A stretch of 64,000 nt of DNA from Laceyella sediminis (GTDB taxonomy: Bacteria; Bacillota; Bacilli; Thermoactinomycetales; Thermoactinomycetaceae), in NCBI RefSeq assembly GCF_003003125.1, contig NZ_PVTZ01000001.1, positions 124,001 through 188,000 on the forward strand, read 5' to 3'. The translations under genes were made by a program, and so were the position numbers. The notes under the pieces were generated by a model that was given only the letters and a program-made list of their open reading frames with translations, was not told the origin of the DNA and ran no database searches. This document shows positions 1 to 8,167 of this stretch, piece after piece (positions within the stretch are counted from its first letter, which is position 1; each line of letters opens with the position of its first letter).

Positions 1-1131
1 TGCGTACCGCTTTTGGAACCGATACATGAAGCGATCACCCAAGCTAACCATTCCCTCCAATCCCCATCTCCCAAGCCATGGTTGGTTACCGAATCAGTCT
101 GCATGGAAGCCCGCCGGAAGCTGGCATCTCTGTTAGGGGCCCACCCTAGCGAAATCTCGCTGACGGAAAACGGCACGTTCAGCATGAATGCCATCATCGC
201 CGGCATCCCTTGGCAAGAGGGAGATGGAATGATCGTCACCGCACACGAACATGTCAGCAGTCTCGTGCCATGCTTCAACATCGCAAAACGGTACGGTCTC
301 TTTGTCACCCTTGTCGATCCCGAAGGCAAAACAGATGAAGAGCTGATCGACGCATTAGCAAATGCCATCGATCAACGCACACGCCTGATCGTCGCAAGCC
401 ACGTTACCTGGAACACGGGTCGCATCCTGCCTGTCGCTGACATTTGCCGACTAGCCCGGGACCACCGCGTGCTCACCCTTATCGATGGAGCGCAAGGCGC
501 CGGAAACGTAGATGTCGATGTCAAAGCCATCGGTTGCGATGCGTATGCTCTCTCCGGCCACAAGTGGTTGCTGGGTCCCACCGGCACCGGGGCTTGTTAT
601 ATCACCGCCAAGCTCGTTGAGCAACTATGGCCCCTTGCAGCAGGCTATCAATCCATCACCAGCTTTTCCCTTGACGGGCAGATAGACTGGAAGATGGATT
701 CACAAAAAATGGAAGGATCTACAAAAAACATTGCCTTGTATGCCGGACTTACTCGCAGCTTAGAACTCTTGGAGCAATACCATCTTCCCGCGATCACCTC
801 GCGGATCCATCATTTGGCCGCCTGGTTCAAACAGCAGCTTCTGCTTCTGCCGGGTGTCACCCTATTTACCGACCTCTCCTTCTCCGCTTCCGGTTTGGTA
901 TGCTTCCGTATAGAAGGCCTCGCCCACGAGGAAATCGTGGACTACTGTCTAAAGCACCATCTATACATTCGCCATCTGCCGCGCCCGGAAGGCATCCGCT
1001 TTTCCATCCATGCCTTCCATTCCCACACAGAATTGATCCGCGCCCTCGTGATCCTTGAAGCTGCGATTCACCACGCCCGCAAGCAGGGAAGACATTCCAC
1101 CTCCACCCTCGTCGCCTCGCACCGTGAATAA
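1..1131 (+). CDS. Class V aminotransferase / cysteine desulfurase-like PLP enzyme (5' end outside window)
   Basis: This is a fold-type I PLP enzyme of the aminotransferase class V family, which includes cysteine desulfurases, selenocysteine lyases and isopenicillin-N epimerase-like proteins. The PLP lysine lies in the motif SGHKWLLGPTGTGACY at about codon 190, preceded by the cofactor-binding Asp in LIDGAQGAG. The reading frame is open to base 1 and family members begin about 15-20 residues earlier, so the N-terminus is cut by the window edge. A TTG at 13 is in frame but unlikely to be the true start. I see no Cys-containing desulfurase loop near the C-terminus, so the substrate is unknown. 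Confidence 0.85.
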   Translation, partial: CVPLLEPIHEAITQANHSLQSPSPKPWLVTESVCMEARRKLASLLGAHPSEISLTENGTFSMNAIIAGIPWQEGDGMIVTAHEHVSSLVPCFNIAKRYGLFVTLVDPEGKTDEELIDALANAIDQRTRLIVASHVTWNTGRILPVADICRLARDHRVLTLIDGAQGAGNVDVDVKAIGCDAYALSGHKWLLGPTGTGACYITAKLVEQLWPLAAGYQSITSFSLDGQIDWKMDSQKMEGSTKNIALYAGLTRSLELLEQYHLPAITSRIHHLAAWFKQQLLLLPGVTLFTDLSFSASGLVCFRIEGLAHEEIVDYCLKHHLYIRHLPRPEGIRFSIHAFHSHTELIRALVILEAAIHHARKQGRHSTSTLVASHRE

Positions 1132-1319
1132 AAAAAGCGTCCACCATCACATCACACCAACGCATCTGCATGCATATCAGCGAAAACGCCAACTTTCCAA
1201 TCACCTTTACTTTCATTCGCCCTCAGGGGTGCTGGGCATGGATGATGCCATCATGTATTTATTTCCTATTTATGAGCAAATAAGTATCAATAATTTATGC
1301 ATTCCTCAATTAAAAACTG

Positions 1320-1346
1320 TAACATATTGAATAAATATGTTATACT
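1320..1346 (+). promoter_or_regulatory. Extended -10 promoter overlapped by a 9-bp palindrome
   Basis: TAACATATT at 1320-1328 and AATATGTTA at 1334-1342 are perfect inverted arms around GAATA. The right arm runs into an extended -10 (TG at 1338-1339, TATACT at 1341-1346). A repressor dimer there would block the promoter. The -35 region is weak (TGTAAC). This is inferred from sequence only. Confidence 0.5.
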
Positions 1347-1351
1347 TAATA

Positions 1352-1469
1352 GCGTTCGAGGATAGCACTGTCTCGCTTATCTTCGAATCCCCACAATGAA
1401 TGGTTTACTTAACTCTTCCTCGTCTCCGTCGATCCATTCTAGCGCACCCCCTCGGCGGAGACCTTTTTT
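1352..1469 (+). ncRNA. Candidate orphan small RNA of about 118 nt
   Basis: A transcript starting just after the -10 at 1341-1346 would open with a strong hairpin: GTTCGAGGATAGC pairs with GCTTATCTTCGAATC, with one wobble and two small bulges. It would end at an intrinsic terminator formed by GTCTCCGTCG (1422-1431) and CGGCGGAGAC (1453-1462) before a T6 run at 1464-1469. No convincing ORF with a ribosome site lies inside, and no gene on this strand follows before the tRNA cluster. I do not recognise the fold as a known RNA family. An attenuated leader whose downstream gene was lost is the alternative. Confidence 0.45.
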
Positions 1470-1612
1470 GTGCCTTTAGCCCACACCATACATATGCTTA
1501 CTGTCGTCTTTATCTCTTCTTTCACTTCATCACTTCAAAACAGAATTTGAGTATTTTTATCAAAAGTGCGCAGTAGCCTAGAAAAGATATATACCTTTAT
1601 TTCAGTATCTGT

Positions 1613-1792
1613 TCAAATCTTATTCCCGCGCGCGTTTTTAAATGCAAGGATGGTTGCGATAACAATCAAGATAAAAGAAATCAACACACCTACTGTAATC
1701 GAATATTGAACATAAGGCTCTAATCCCTGGCCTGTCGTTAAAGACAGTCGCTAGTGTTAAAAATAGACAACCTTTGGATCTCCATTTAGCAT
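1613..1792 (-). pseudogene. Decayed small single-pass membrane protein gene
   Basis: An AGGAGGTGG ribosome site precedes an ATG at 1792. The frame reads 59 codons to TGA at 1613 but contains two in-frame stops, at codons 12 and 14. The C-terminal half encodes a clean transmembrane helix (ITVGVLISFILIVIATILAF) followed by the basic tail KNARGNK. The upstream frame also carries a hydrophobic stretch, so a frameshift may have contributed. I do not recognise the family. The flanks at 1470-1612 and 1793-2035 are AT-rich and hold nothing else I can support. Confidence 0.35.
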
Positions 1793-2035
1793 TTTTCCAC
1801 CTCCTATCTTGCAAAGTAGTCATTATAATCAGTATATACTAAGGAGTACGATTTATATATGCACAATACGGGGATCAAATGAGAATTTGTCGAACACCAT
1901 ATCCAACCAGTACTACATATATCCTTTTCTATGATTCATTGGTTTATATCGGACAATAAATTCATCCAATAGTTATTACCCCTCTCTGTTCAATGAAGTC
2001 ACCATAAAGAAACGCAATTTACTCCTCTACCAAAC

Positions 2036-2064
2036 AAAAAACCCTTGCACATGTGCAAGGGTTT
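2036..2064 (-). terminator. Intrinsic terminator of the tRNA cluster
   Basis: On the minus strand AACCCTTGCAC and GTGCAAGGGTT form an almost loop-free hairpin followed by a T-rich tail, directly after tRNA-Val. Confidence 0.8.
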
Positions 2065-2067
2065 GGT

Positions 2068-2142
2068 TGGTGGGCAGTATAGGAATCGAACCTACGACCT
2101 CTTCCGTGTCAAGGAAGCGCTCTCCCTCTGAGCTAACTGCCC
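2068..2142 (-). tRNA. tRNA-Val (GAC)
   Basis: The cloverleaf folds with acceptor GGGCAGT/ACTGCCC, anticodon stem CTTCC/GGAAG and loop TTGACAC, giving anticodon GAC. The T-arm is GGTTCGATTCC and CCA is encoded. It is the last gene of a four-tRNA leftward transcript. Confidence 0.93.
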
Positions 2143-2171
2143 AAGCAAAAATATGTAGTTTTTAGATAAGT

Positions 2172-2247
2172 TGGTGGGCCCAACAGGACTCGAACCTGTG
2201 ACCGATCGGTTATGAGCCGACTGCTCTACCAACTGAGCTATAGGCCC
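2172..2247 (-). tRNA. tRNA with anticodon CAT (probably Ile2, lysidine-modified; elongator Met is the alternative)
   Basis: The acceptor begins GGGCCTA and pairs with the 3' side before ACCA. The anticodon loop is CTCATAA. In Bacillus the CTCATAA loop outside the initiator is typical of the TilS-modified Ile2 tRNA, whereas elongator Met usually has TTCATAC, so Ile2 is favoured from memory. CCA is encoded. Confidence 0.85.
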
Positions 2248-2259
2248 ATGATGGTGAAG

Positions 2260-2336
2260 TGGCGGAGCTGACGGGATTCGAACCCGCGATCTCCTGCGTG
2301 ACAGGCAGGCATGTTAGGCCTCTACACCACAGCTCC
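2260..2336 (-). tRNA. tRNA-Asp (GTC)
   Basis: The acceptor is GGAGCTG, the anticodon stem CCTGC/GCAGG and the loop CTGTCAC gives GTC. The discriminator is G and CCA is encoded. Confidence 0.93.
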
Positions 2337-2340
2337 AAGT

Positions 2341-2417
<77 letters not shown>

Positions 2418-2493
2418 ATATCAATTGTTTTAATCGCCATCAGCGACATTTACTAATATACATCAATTTCTTCAAAAGTGCAAGGCCTTTTTT

Positions 2494-2673
2494 TTAAGAT
2501 TTTTTATCCCAAATATAACGAACTCCATAACGCCCTTTTTTGGAGCGAAACACCTCCACGCGCTCCGGGCTATCATACCCGTACAGCCACCAGTCCTCTT
2601 GCATTCGTGCTGCCAAACAACGCGCTTGAAAGCGGCTGTCATATAATTTGGCCCAATATACCCATTGCATCAT
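2494..2673 (-). CDS. Small hypothetical protein, 59 aa
   Basis: A strong AAAGGAGG ribosome site at about 2678-2684 precedes a double ATG. The first (2673) is taken as the start; the second at 2670 is equally possible. The product is rich in aromatic and basic residues, with a Trp/Tyr-rich N-terminus (MMQWVYWAKLYDS) and a WWLYGYDSPERVEVF core. It is likely soluble and compact. I do not recognise the family. The gene stands alone between the tRNA cluster and the phosphatase gene. Confidence 0.65.
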   Translation of the reverse strand: MMQWVYWAKLYDSRFQARCLAARMQEDWWLYGYDSPERVEVFRSKKGRYGVRYIWDKKS

Positions 2674-2860
2674 GCTTTCCTCCTTTCATCTCTTATTTTT
2701 CACTGTTTTCCATTTTTCATGCCTAAGGGCGCATGCACATTTTCCGTTTCGTCCAGAGCGGGCAGCCCCTTCCCGCATATGCTATATTAACCCAAGCAAC
2801 CTTGTCGGGCTTAACTGTTCACAAGCCGACCAATATTCCCTCCTCACGGCCAAATGGTAA

Positions 2861-2886
2861 AGCCGTTGTCTATTGTGACAACGGCT
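2861..2886 (-). terminator. Hairpin terminator after the PgpA-like gene
   Basis: AGCCGTTGTC and GACAACGGCT form a perfect 10-bp stem with a 6-nt loop just downstream of the 2916 gene. The T-tract is short, so termination strength is uncertain. Confidence 0.5.
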
Positions 2887-2915
2887 TATTTGCATCTATA
2901 GGCCTGCTACTTGCT

Positions 2916-3443
2916 TTAACCATCCAGCTGTTGGGCTGAAGCCCGCTCTTCCTCATCGCGCAGACGGTGGGCCAAGCGCCCTGAAGCTGCAGCCGCGACG
3001 CTGGCGACCAAATCATCCATAAACGTCTGCACCCGCCCACCTTTTTTGGTGTCCAACTCGCGAATGAGCCCAATTTTATGCTTGTCCAAGTGACCGAAGG
3101 TAGTGACGGCAATGCTCCCATAGCCCAAAACGGAACCCAAGGCCAATGTTTCATCACAACCAAACAGCCCTTCATCCCCTTTGACAAGGGATAAGAGCGG
3201 TTCAGACAACATATTCTGTTCCGCCAAGCGGTCCAACTCGACTCCTACTAGAATGGCGTGTTGCAATTCCCGTTTATTCAGCACGGCCAGCACGCTGTCG
3301 ACGCACTGCTCCATGGTTAGATTCGGGTTATAAGGGCTCTGCATTTCGTGAACAATTTCAGCAATTGCTTCGATACTGACTCCGCGGTCTTCCAGGCTTT
3401 TCATCACTGTACGTTTCACTTCACTGCTGTGTACTCTTCTCAT
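2916..3443 (-). CDS. yutG: Phosphatidylglycerophosphatase A-like protein (YutG type)
   Basis: The 175-aa product resembles the soluble PgpA-like proteins of Bacillales. These share the phosphatidylglycerophosphatase A fold, which removes phosphate from phosphatidylglycerol phosphate. Conserved acidic segments are visible: GDEGLFGCDETLALGSVLG in the middle and KGGRVQTFMDDLVASVAAA near the C-terminus. An upstream in-frame ATG exists, but the GGGAGGGAAACA site points to the ATG at 3443. No transmembrane helices are evident. The physiological substrate is inferred only from family membership. Confidence 0.75.
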   Translation of the reverse strand: MRRVHSSEVKRTVMKSLEDRGVSIEAIAEIVHEMQSPYNPNLTMEQCVDSVLAVLNKRELQHAILVGVELDRLAEQNMLSEPLLSLVKGDEGLFGCDETLALGSVLGYGSIAVTTFGHLDKHKIGLIRELDTKKGGRVQTFMDDLVASVAAAASGRLAHRLRDEEERASAQQLDG

Positions 3444-3563
3444 TTGTTTCCCTCCCATAAGCCATCTTACCATAATCAATTGCCCACAAAAGATGCGTGA
3501 ACCAAAATTTAAAGATATAATATAAGAAATGCGCCATTTTTCTGTTCAAGGAGGGAATGTGTT

Positions 3564-4073
3564 ATGTTTTTCGGCATTGCTGTTTTTCCACAAAAACACG
3601 TACAAGACCTTGTCAATTCCTATAGAAAGCGGTACGACCCGCATTACAGCCTCATTCCACCCCATATCACGTTGCGGGAAAAGTTCGAACTGCCTGATGA
3701 AAAAGTGGAAGACGCGGTCCAGAAATTAGAAGAAATCGCCAAGCAAAACAAGCCCTTCACCATCCAGTTCCACAAAGTGAGCCATTTCTATCCTACCAGC
3801 CATACCATCTATCTGGCGATTAAAGACAGCAAACCTTTGGAAACGTTGCACAACCAGATCAGTGCTTCCCTGGATCCCATTCCAATGCCTTATGATTACA
3901 TCCCACATCTCACCATTGGGCAGAAAATGTCGGAAGAAGAGCTACATGATGTGTATGGCGCCCTACGGTTGAGACAATTTGAATTAGAATCGAAAATCGA
4001 CCGTTTCCACCTTATGTACCAGCTGGAAAACGGCTCTTGGAGCATTCATCAAACATTCCTGTTGAAAAAATGA
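3564..4073 (+). CDS. yjcG: 2H phosphoesterase superfamily protein YjcG
   Basis: The 169-aa protein has the two HxT/S motifs of the LigT/2'-5' RNA ligase-like 2H phosphoesterases: HITL near residue 34 and HLTIG near residue 113. An AAGGAGGG site precedes the ATG. The GNAT gene follows 24 bp later, as yjcG and yjcF do in B. subtilis, which supports the assignment. The family handles RNA or nucleotide phosphoesters, but the in vivo substrate is not known from sequence. Confidence 0.85.
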   Translation: MFFGIAVFPQKHVQDLVNSYRKRYDPHYSLIPPHITLREKFELPDEKVEDAVQKLEEIAKQNKPFTIQFHKVSHFYPTSHTIYLAIKDSKPLETLHNQISASLDPIPMPYDYIPHLTIGQKMSEEELHDVYGALRLRQFELESKIDRFHLMYQLENGSWSIHQTFLLKK

Positions 4074-4097
4074 TCTGATCCGAAAGGATGTCGTCCT

Positions 4098-4529
4098 ATG
4101 GCCGTCACCGTCATCATCGCTCAAACACCGACGGAAAGGGAATGGGCTTTTGCCATTCGCCGCCAGGTGTTCGTGCTAGAGCAAAAAGTACCTGAAACGC
4201 GGGAATCAGATGAATATGATGAGCGATCGTTGCATTTTGTGGCGCTTGAGGACGGGCAACCGGTGGGCGCTTGCCGGATGCGATGGGTTGACCCTAAAGT
4301 GGCCAAAGCCGAACGGGTCGCTGTGCTACCATCCAAGCGCCACAGCGGCGCCGGGCGTCTCTTGATGGAAGCGTTGGAAACCCAAGCCCGCCAAGAACAG
4401 GCCCACGCGATCGTCCTCCACGCCCAAATGCCGGTGATCCCGTTTTATGAGAAGTTGGGCTATCGTGTCATGGGTGAGCCATTTGTTGATGCGGGAATCC
4501 CGCACGTGTCGATGAAGAAGCTGATTTAA
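4098..4529 (+). CDS. yjcF: GNAT N-acetyltransferase (YjcF-like)
   Basis: This 143-aa GNAT-fold acetyltransferase has the acetyl-CoA-binding segment AERVAVLPSKRHSGAGRLLME (motif A, about residues 74-95) and the closing IPFYEKLGYRVMGEPF. The N-terminal RRQVFVLEQKVPETRE is typical of the ElaA/YjcF subgroup. It is co-directional with yjcG. Its stop overlaps by 4 bp the stop of the convergent PHP gene, so the two messages are antisense at their 3' ends. Confidence 0.85.
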   Translation: MAVTVIIAQTPTEREWAFAIRRQVFVLEQKVPETRESDEYDERSLHFVALEDGQPVGACRMRWVDPKVAKAERVAVLPSKRHSGAGRLLMEALETQARQEQAHAIVLHAQMPVIPFYEKLGYRVMGEPFVDAGIPHVSMKKLI

Positions 4530-5347
4530 AGCTTGGTCAAAATGCCTTCATCCACCGTGCATGTGCCGAGCATCGCATGATACATCGAGCCGTGCCGTTC
4601 CCTATGAAAATCCGATCCGGCCGTCTCGAGAAGCCCAAATGTTTTTGCCATCTCGGCATACCGCTGTTTGGCTTCATCCGTGTGATCTGGATGGTTCACT
4701 TCAATGCCGTCCAATCCATTTTCCACCAACAAAGGAATTAAGTCGTCTTGCTCATACAATCCAGGATGAGCGATGACGGCCTTCCCTTTGCTTTGGTGGA
4801 TCAATTGGATCGCTTCGATCGGGCTGATGCGCGGCGGCGTTACATAAGCTTGCCCATCCCGCCCTAAATATCGGTCAAACGCTTCATCCATTGATTGCAC
4901 AATCCCCTTGTCAATCAACACCTCAGCAATATGCGGCCGCCCCACATTGTCAGCTTGGCCCTCCCCTTTCTTCTTGGCCATGACTTCCTCCATGGTCACT
5001 TCAATCCCCAACTCATTTAATTTTTCGATCATCATGCGATTGCGCGTTTGTCGCACCTCACGTTGCCGCTTCAACTTTTCAAGTAAAGACGGGTCGCGAT
5101 AATCGATATGCAATCCTAACATATGAATCTCTTTCCCTTGCCACAACGTGCTGATTTCAACTCCCGGGACTACATGGACACCCCATTCGCGTCCTGCAGA
5201 TAACGCCTCTTCTATTCCGCTGACCGAGTCGTGGTCAGTGATCGCCAAGCCAGCAAGCCCCACTTCCTTAGCCAATTTCACCACTTCGGAGGGAGAAAAT
5301 AATCCGTCCGATCCCGTCGTATGTACATGCAAATCTACACGTCCCAC
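4526..5347 (-). CDS. PHP-domain phosphoesterase (TrpH/RNase AM type)
   Basis: The protein begins with the PHP signature DLHVHTTGSDG, continues with ITDHDSVSG and has VIAHPG and GSDFHRERHG further on, giving the metal-binding His/Asp set. Its 273-aa length fits the YciV/TrpH group, some of which are nucleoside 3',5'-bisphosphate phosphatases or 5'-3' exoribonucleases. It is monocistronic. The exact substrate is open. Confidence 0.85.
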   Translation of the reverse strand: MGRVDLHVHTTGSDGLFSPSEVVKLAKEVGLAGLAITDHDSVSGIEEALSAGREWGVHVVPGVEISTLWQGKEIHMLGLHIDYRDPSLLEKLKRQREVRQTRNRMMIEKLNELGIEVTMEEVMAKKKGEGQADNVGRPHIAEVLIDKGIVQSMDEAFDRYLGRDGQAYVTPPRISPIEAIQLIHQSKGKAVIAHPGLYEQDDLIPLLVENGLDGIEVNHPDHTDEAKQRYAEMAKTFGLLETAGSDFHRERHGSMYHAMLGTCTVDEGILTKL

Positions 5348-5518
5348 GCTTCATTCCTCCTGTCAAACAATGTGTTTATTCTTTCCGACTTGTTGGGCTG
5401 ATGCGCCACCTTACCCATTTCATTGTACCGCACCATGCGGAAATTTCCCAAAAAAAAGAGGATTACATATCTCTTGGCGAGGGTAATAAAGCGGCTACAA
5501 CGGCAAGGAGGGATTTTT

Positions 5519-5848
5519 ATGCAATTGCGCGCCAAAGCGCTGACAAATGTGTGTGCGGCCTATGAGCAAGTGGACAAAATAATGCGAATGCAAGGTTTCT
5601 GCCGTTTTCGCTCTCATGCACCCATTTATCGCTTGCATATGAGAGACCTGGCCTCCGGACAAGTCTATCGCCTTTCCCTTCCTACCCGACAAATGAAAAC
5701 CCGCAATGAAACCACACTCAGCCTCGAGCAACCGAAATTAGAGGCAGCGTCCCATTTACGGCGGCGTCAGCGCAACCTGGCGATTCCGAATGAGGTAATT
5801 ATGGCGGCTCAAGAGAAATTAGAAGAAATCGCTTCTTATCTAAAATAG
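5519..5848 (+). CDS. Conserved hypothetical protein, 109 aa
   Basis: The start was chosen at the ATG following AAGGAGGGATTTTT; longer in-frame starts lack a ribosome site. The product is basic and hydrophilic, with a MRMQGFCRFRSHAPIY segment and a helical C-terminus. It has no signal peptide, membrane segment or motif that I recognise. It stands alone and ends at a bidirectional terminator shared with the convergent gene at 5905. Confidence 0.6.
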   Translation: MQLRAKALTNVCAAYEQVDKIMRMQGFCRFRSHAPIYRLHMRDLASGQVYRLSLPTRQMKTRNETTLSLEQPKLEAASHLRRRQRNLAIPNEVIMAAQEKLEEIASYLK

Positions 5849-5870
5849 ACAAATCGTGAATCTAATGTAA

Positions 5871-5898
5871 ACGAGCACCCGAACCATTTGGGTGCTCG
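5871..5898. terminator. Bidirectional terminator between convergent genes
   Basis: CGAGCACCC and GGGTGCTCG form a perfect 9-bp stem between the ends of the 5519 and 5905 genes. The T-tracts are modest on both sides. Confidence 0.65.
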
Positions 5899-5904
5899 CT
5901 TCAC

Positions 5905-6219
5905 TCAGCGTGATTTCTTCCGTTTTTGAATCTCTTCATTGATCCGCTGGGCCAACTGGTCGGGACTCATGTTGGTGGAAGTCGTATTCTCCGTAATCCC
6001 CAACTCTTTCCCCGCTTCGGTCATGACTTCTTTAACCAAGTCCTTTTGGCCCACTGGGGTGCGCTTCTGTTTCAAACCCAATTCCTTGCTGAACTCTTCG
6101 GCGAGCTGGGTCACGTCTTGGCCGTTTTTGCCGCGCGCGTCTTGTTTGATCCCCAGTTCTTTTGCCATTTCATTTATCATCTCTTTGAACTTGTTTTTTG
6201 AACGCAAAAAGCCGAACAT
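5905..6219 (-). CDS. Small charged protein with three KELGI-type repeats
   Basis: A GTAAAGGGGGA site precedes the ATG. The 104-aa product has three copies, about 27 residues apart, of an amphipathic unit ending in MAKELGIKQ, FSKELGLKQ and AGKELGITE, plus a fourth diverged helix at the C-terminus. It has no Cys, signal peptide or membrane segment. The unit recalls the EIAxEFGV helix of alpha/beta small acid-soluble spore proteins, but the overall architecture differs, so a DNA-binding spore role is only a guess. Confidence 0.65.
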   Translation of the reverse strand: MFGFLRSKNKFKEMINEMAKELGIKQDARGKNGQDVTQLAEEFSKELGLKQKRTPVGQKDLVKEVMTEAGKELGITENTTSTNMSPDQLAQRINEEIQKRKKSR

Positions 6220-6282
6220 GCGAAGAGTCCCCCTTTACGCTGAGTGTACTGTTAGTATCTCAACAGATGGAGAGGTTCATGC

Positions 6283-6326
6283 AAAAATAAGGTAGCCCAT
6301 GCATTGGTTCAGCACGGCTACCTTAT
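6283..6326 (-). terminator. Terminator of the SEC-C gene
   Basis: AAGGTAGCC and GGCTACCTT (6316-6324 and 6289-6297) pair across an 18-nt loop and are followed on the minus strand by ATTTTT. Confidence 0.75.
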
Positions 6327-7762
6327 CACTTGTGGCCTAACACTTTTAATTGGTTGTCCAATGAAATGATTGGATAAAGCCCATCGATCCGTGTGAAATA
6401 ACAGCCGGACGGTTCCATTTGCACAGTTCCGTGAACCCAGAAGCGATGCTCACTCCACATGGTGGGCACGCCAAGCAGATTCACTGGCAGCCATTTGTCT
6501 TCGATCAATAGCGCCGGACCTGTTGAAGAGAAAGCCAACATCACCATCTGTGTGGAACCAGTTTGCTCGTTGTTGCGATAGTCTGGCTTGACACCATTCT
6601 CTTCCATCCATTTTTTAGCTTCAACCGCGACAGGCAACGCACGGATCAACGAGGCATATACCTTTCTGAATGACAGGTACGCATCACTGATGCCTTCCTC
6701 TTTCAACCAGCGGAACAGATGCTTCAGGGTGTTGAGGAAGATTTTTGAACCGGGAGCAGTTACTTTGCCTTGATCCAAATACCATACGCTCAAAAAATGG
6801 CACAGGACTTCCTCATCCAGCATCGACCAGTCGAACGATTGACCAAAACGCATAGACAAATACTTGTACAACAATTCCAATGAACGGCTGTACAAAGTTT
6901 GCGTTCCTTTTTGCAATGTGGCCACATGGTTGAAATAAAACTGTTCCAAATGTTGCATCACTCGCAAAGGCAATTCCTCTTCTTTCGGCTCTACGACCGG
7001 CCAAAAAGCCGTCTCCTCCACCATGGGCTCAGTCACAACAGGCGCAGATAACATCCCTTGCTCAACCTCTTCTGTTCGTTTGATAGACCAACCGAAAACC
7101 TTCCAACCGTTTTCCCAGGTGGTGTATTCTTGACGTTCTTCTTCTGGATGATTGTATTTCTCAAGCTGCACGAGTATCTCCCCTCTCATCTCATGCGCGA
7201 AAGATGTATAAGGGCCAAAGAATTCATATCGTTGACCAACACGAAGCAATCGAGTGAAAACAAGCTTTTCCCTGGGAATCGATTCCCCTTTTTGAATCTG
7301 GACTTGCTCTTTCGTTGTCAAGGATGTCAAGGTCAGGGTGTGTTCGTCGGTCTGTGAAATTTCGTAGCAGGTAAAGGTTGACTCGCTCATGTTGCGGGCC
7401 ATGCGTTCCTTGTGCGGGGCATTGCGAATGGTAGAGCGCCACACTTCTACCGGTCGCCGGCGGTTTAAACAAGGTGCGTCAAACAGGAGCCAAAAGCGAA
7501 AGTAAGTGGCATATTCTTGGGAAATCGGCTGGTCTAAAGGCAACTGCATGAGTTTTTTAAAGCGTTGTGCCCATTCTTTCTGCATCTCAGGTGAGATCCG
7601 CCCTGTAAACCAATGTTGCAGATCGACCAAAAGGTCGTGTTTTAAGCGGCTCTCTCTTTCAGCTCTGGCCTTTTCCACTGAATCAAGCGCTACAACTCTC
7701 TCACAACATTTCTTATACTTCTTCCCACTGCCACAGGGGCAAGGTTCATTCCGGCCTACCAT
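6326..7762 (-). CDS. SEC-C motif protein with a recombinase core-binding-like region
   Basis: The protein (478 aa) opens with the SEC-C zinc knuckle NEPCPCGSGKKYKKCC immediately after the start. SEC-C binds zinc and, in SecA, contacts SecB or ribosomes. The middle is unassigned. Roughly residues 285-375 resemble the SAM-like N-terminal domain of tyrosine recombinases (helices ending NTLKHLFRWLKEEG), but no catalytic domain follows. The start at 7762 was chosen because a GAGGTG site precedes it and SEC-C at the extreme N-terminus is usual; a longer frame extends to 7885. The function is unknown. Confidence 0.65.
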   Translation of the reverse strand: MVGRNEPCPCGSGKKYKKCCERVVALDSVEKARAERESRLKHDLLVDLQHWFTGRISPEMQKEWAQRFKKLMQLPLDQPISQEYATYFRFWLLFDAPCLNRRRPVEVWRSTIRNAPHKERMARNMSESTFTCYEISQTDEHTLTLTSLTTKEQVQIQKGESIPREKLVFTRLLRVGQRYEFFGPYTSFAHEMRGEILVQLEKYNHPEEERQEYTTWENGWKVFGWSIKRTEEVEQGMLSAPVVTEPMVEETAFWPVVEPKEEELPLRVMQHLEQFYFNHVATLQKGTQTLYSRSLELLYKYLSMRFGQSFDWSMLDEEVLCHFLSVWYLDQGKVTAPGSKIFLNTLKHLFRWLKEEGISDAYLSFRKVYASLIRALPVAVEAKKWMEENGVKPDYRNNEQTGSTQMVMLAFSSTGPALLIEDKWLPVNLLGVPTMWSEHRFWVHGTVQMEPSGCYFTRIDGLYPIISLDNQLKVLGHK

Positions 7763-8123
7763 ACTCACACCTCGGATGCTAGTTTCCTTGCCATTAAGTA
7801 TATATGAAAGGTTAGGATATGACAAAGAGTTTTTCCACAAAAACCCATTCCATATATCCTTCTCACCTGTCCATTCACTGGACAATCACACGATCGGGGC
7901 GGCAACATGACCCCGAAGTCGATTCACGCTTCTGCTCATCCTAAATGCCATTTTCCCAATGCTTTGTATCCTGGAGTAACTATACCTTTATTTTAACGAT
8001 TTAAAACGCGCTTTTGAAGAAAATTTTTCCGAGGGATGGAAGAAATGGATAGTTGGATAAAGGGATGATTGAGAGATAAAGGGAGCCACGGAAGATTCTT
8101 ATTTAATGATTCCATGTCAAAAT

Positions 8124-8156
8124 AAAAAACCCTGCAATGAATTGCTCATCGCAAGG
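8124..8156 (-). terminator. Terminator of the 3D-domain lipoprotein gene
   Basis: CCTTGCGATGA pairs with TCATTGCAGGG (two wobbles, 5-nt loop) and TTTTTTATT follows on the minus strand. The flanking gap 7763-8123 shows no other gene. Confidence 0.8.
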
Positions 8157-8167
8157 TTTTTTTTCAC

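Noticed and set aside
1397-1480. 27-codon ORF (MNGLLNSSSSPSIHSSAPPRRR...) inside the candidate small RNA
   Set aside because: No ribosome site precedes it and it reads through both terminator arms, so its codons are explained by the RNA structure.
2478-2939. Plus-strand ORFs between the tRNA cluster and the PgpA-like gene
   Set aside because: They overlap the minus-strand 59-aa gene, lack ribosome sites and show no recognisable protein features.
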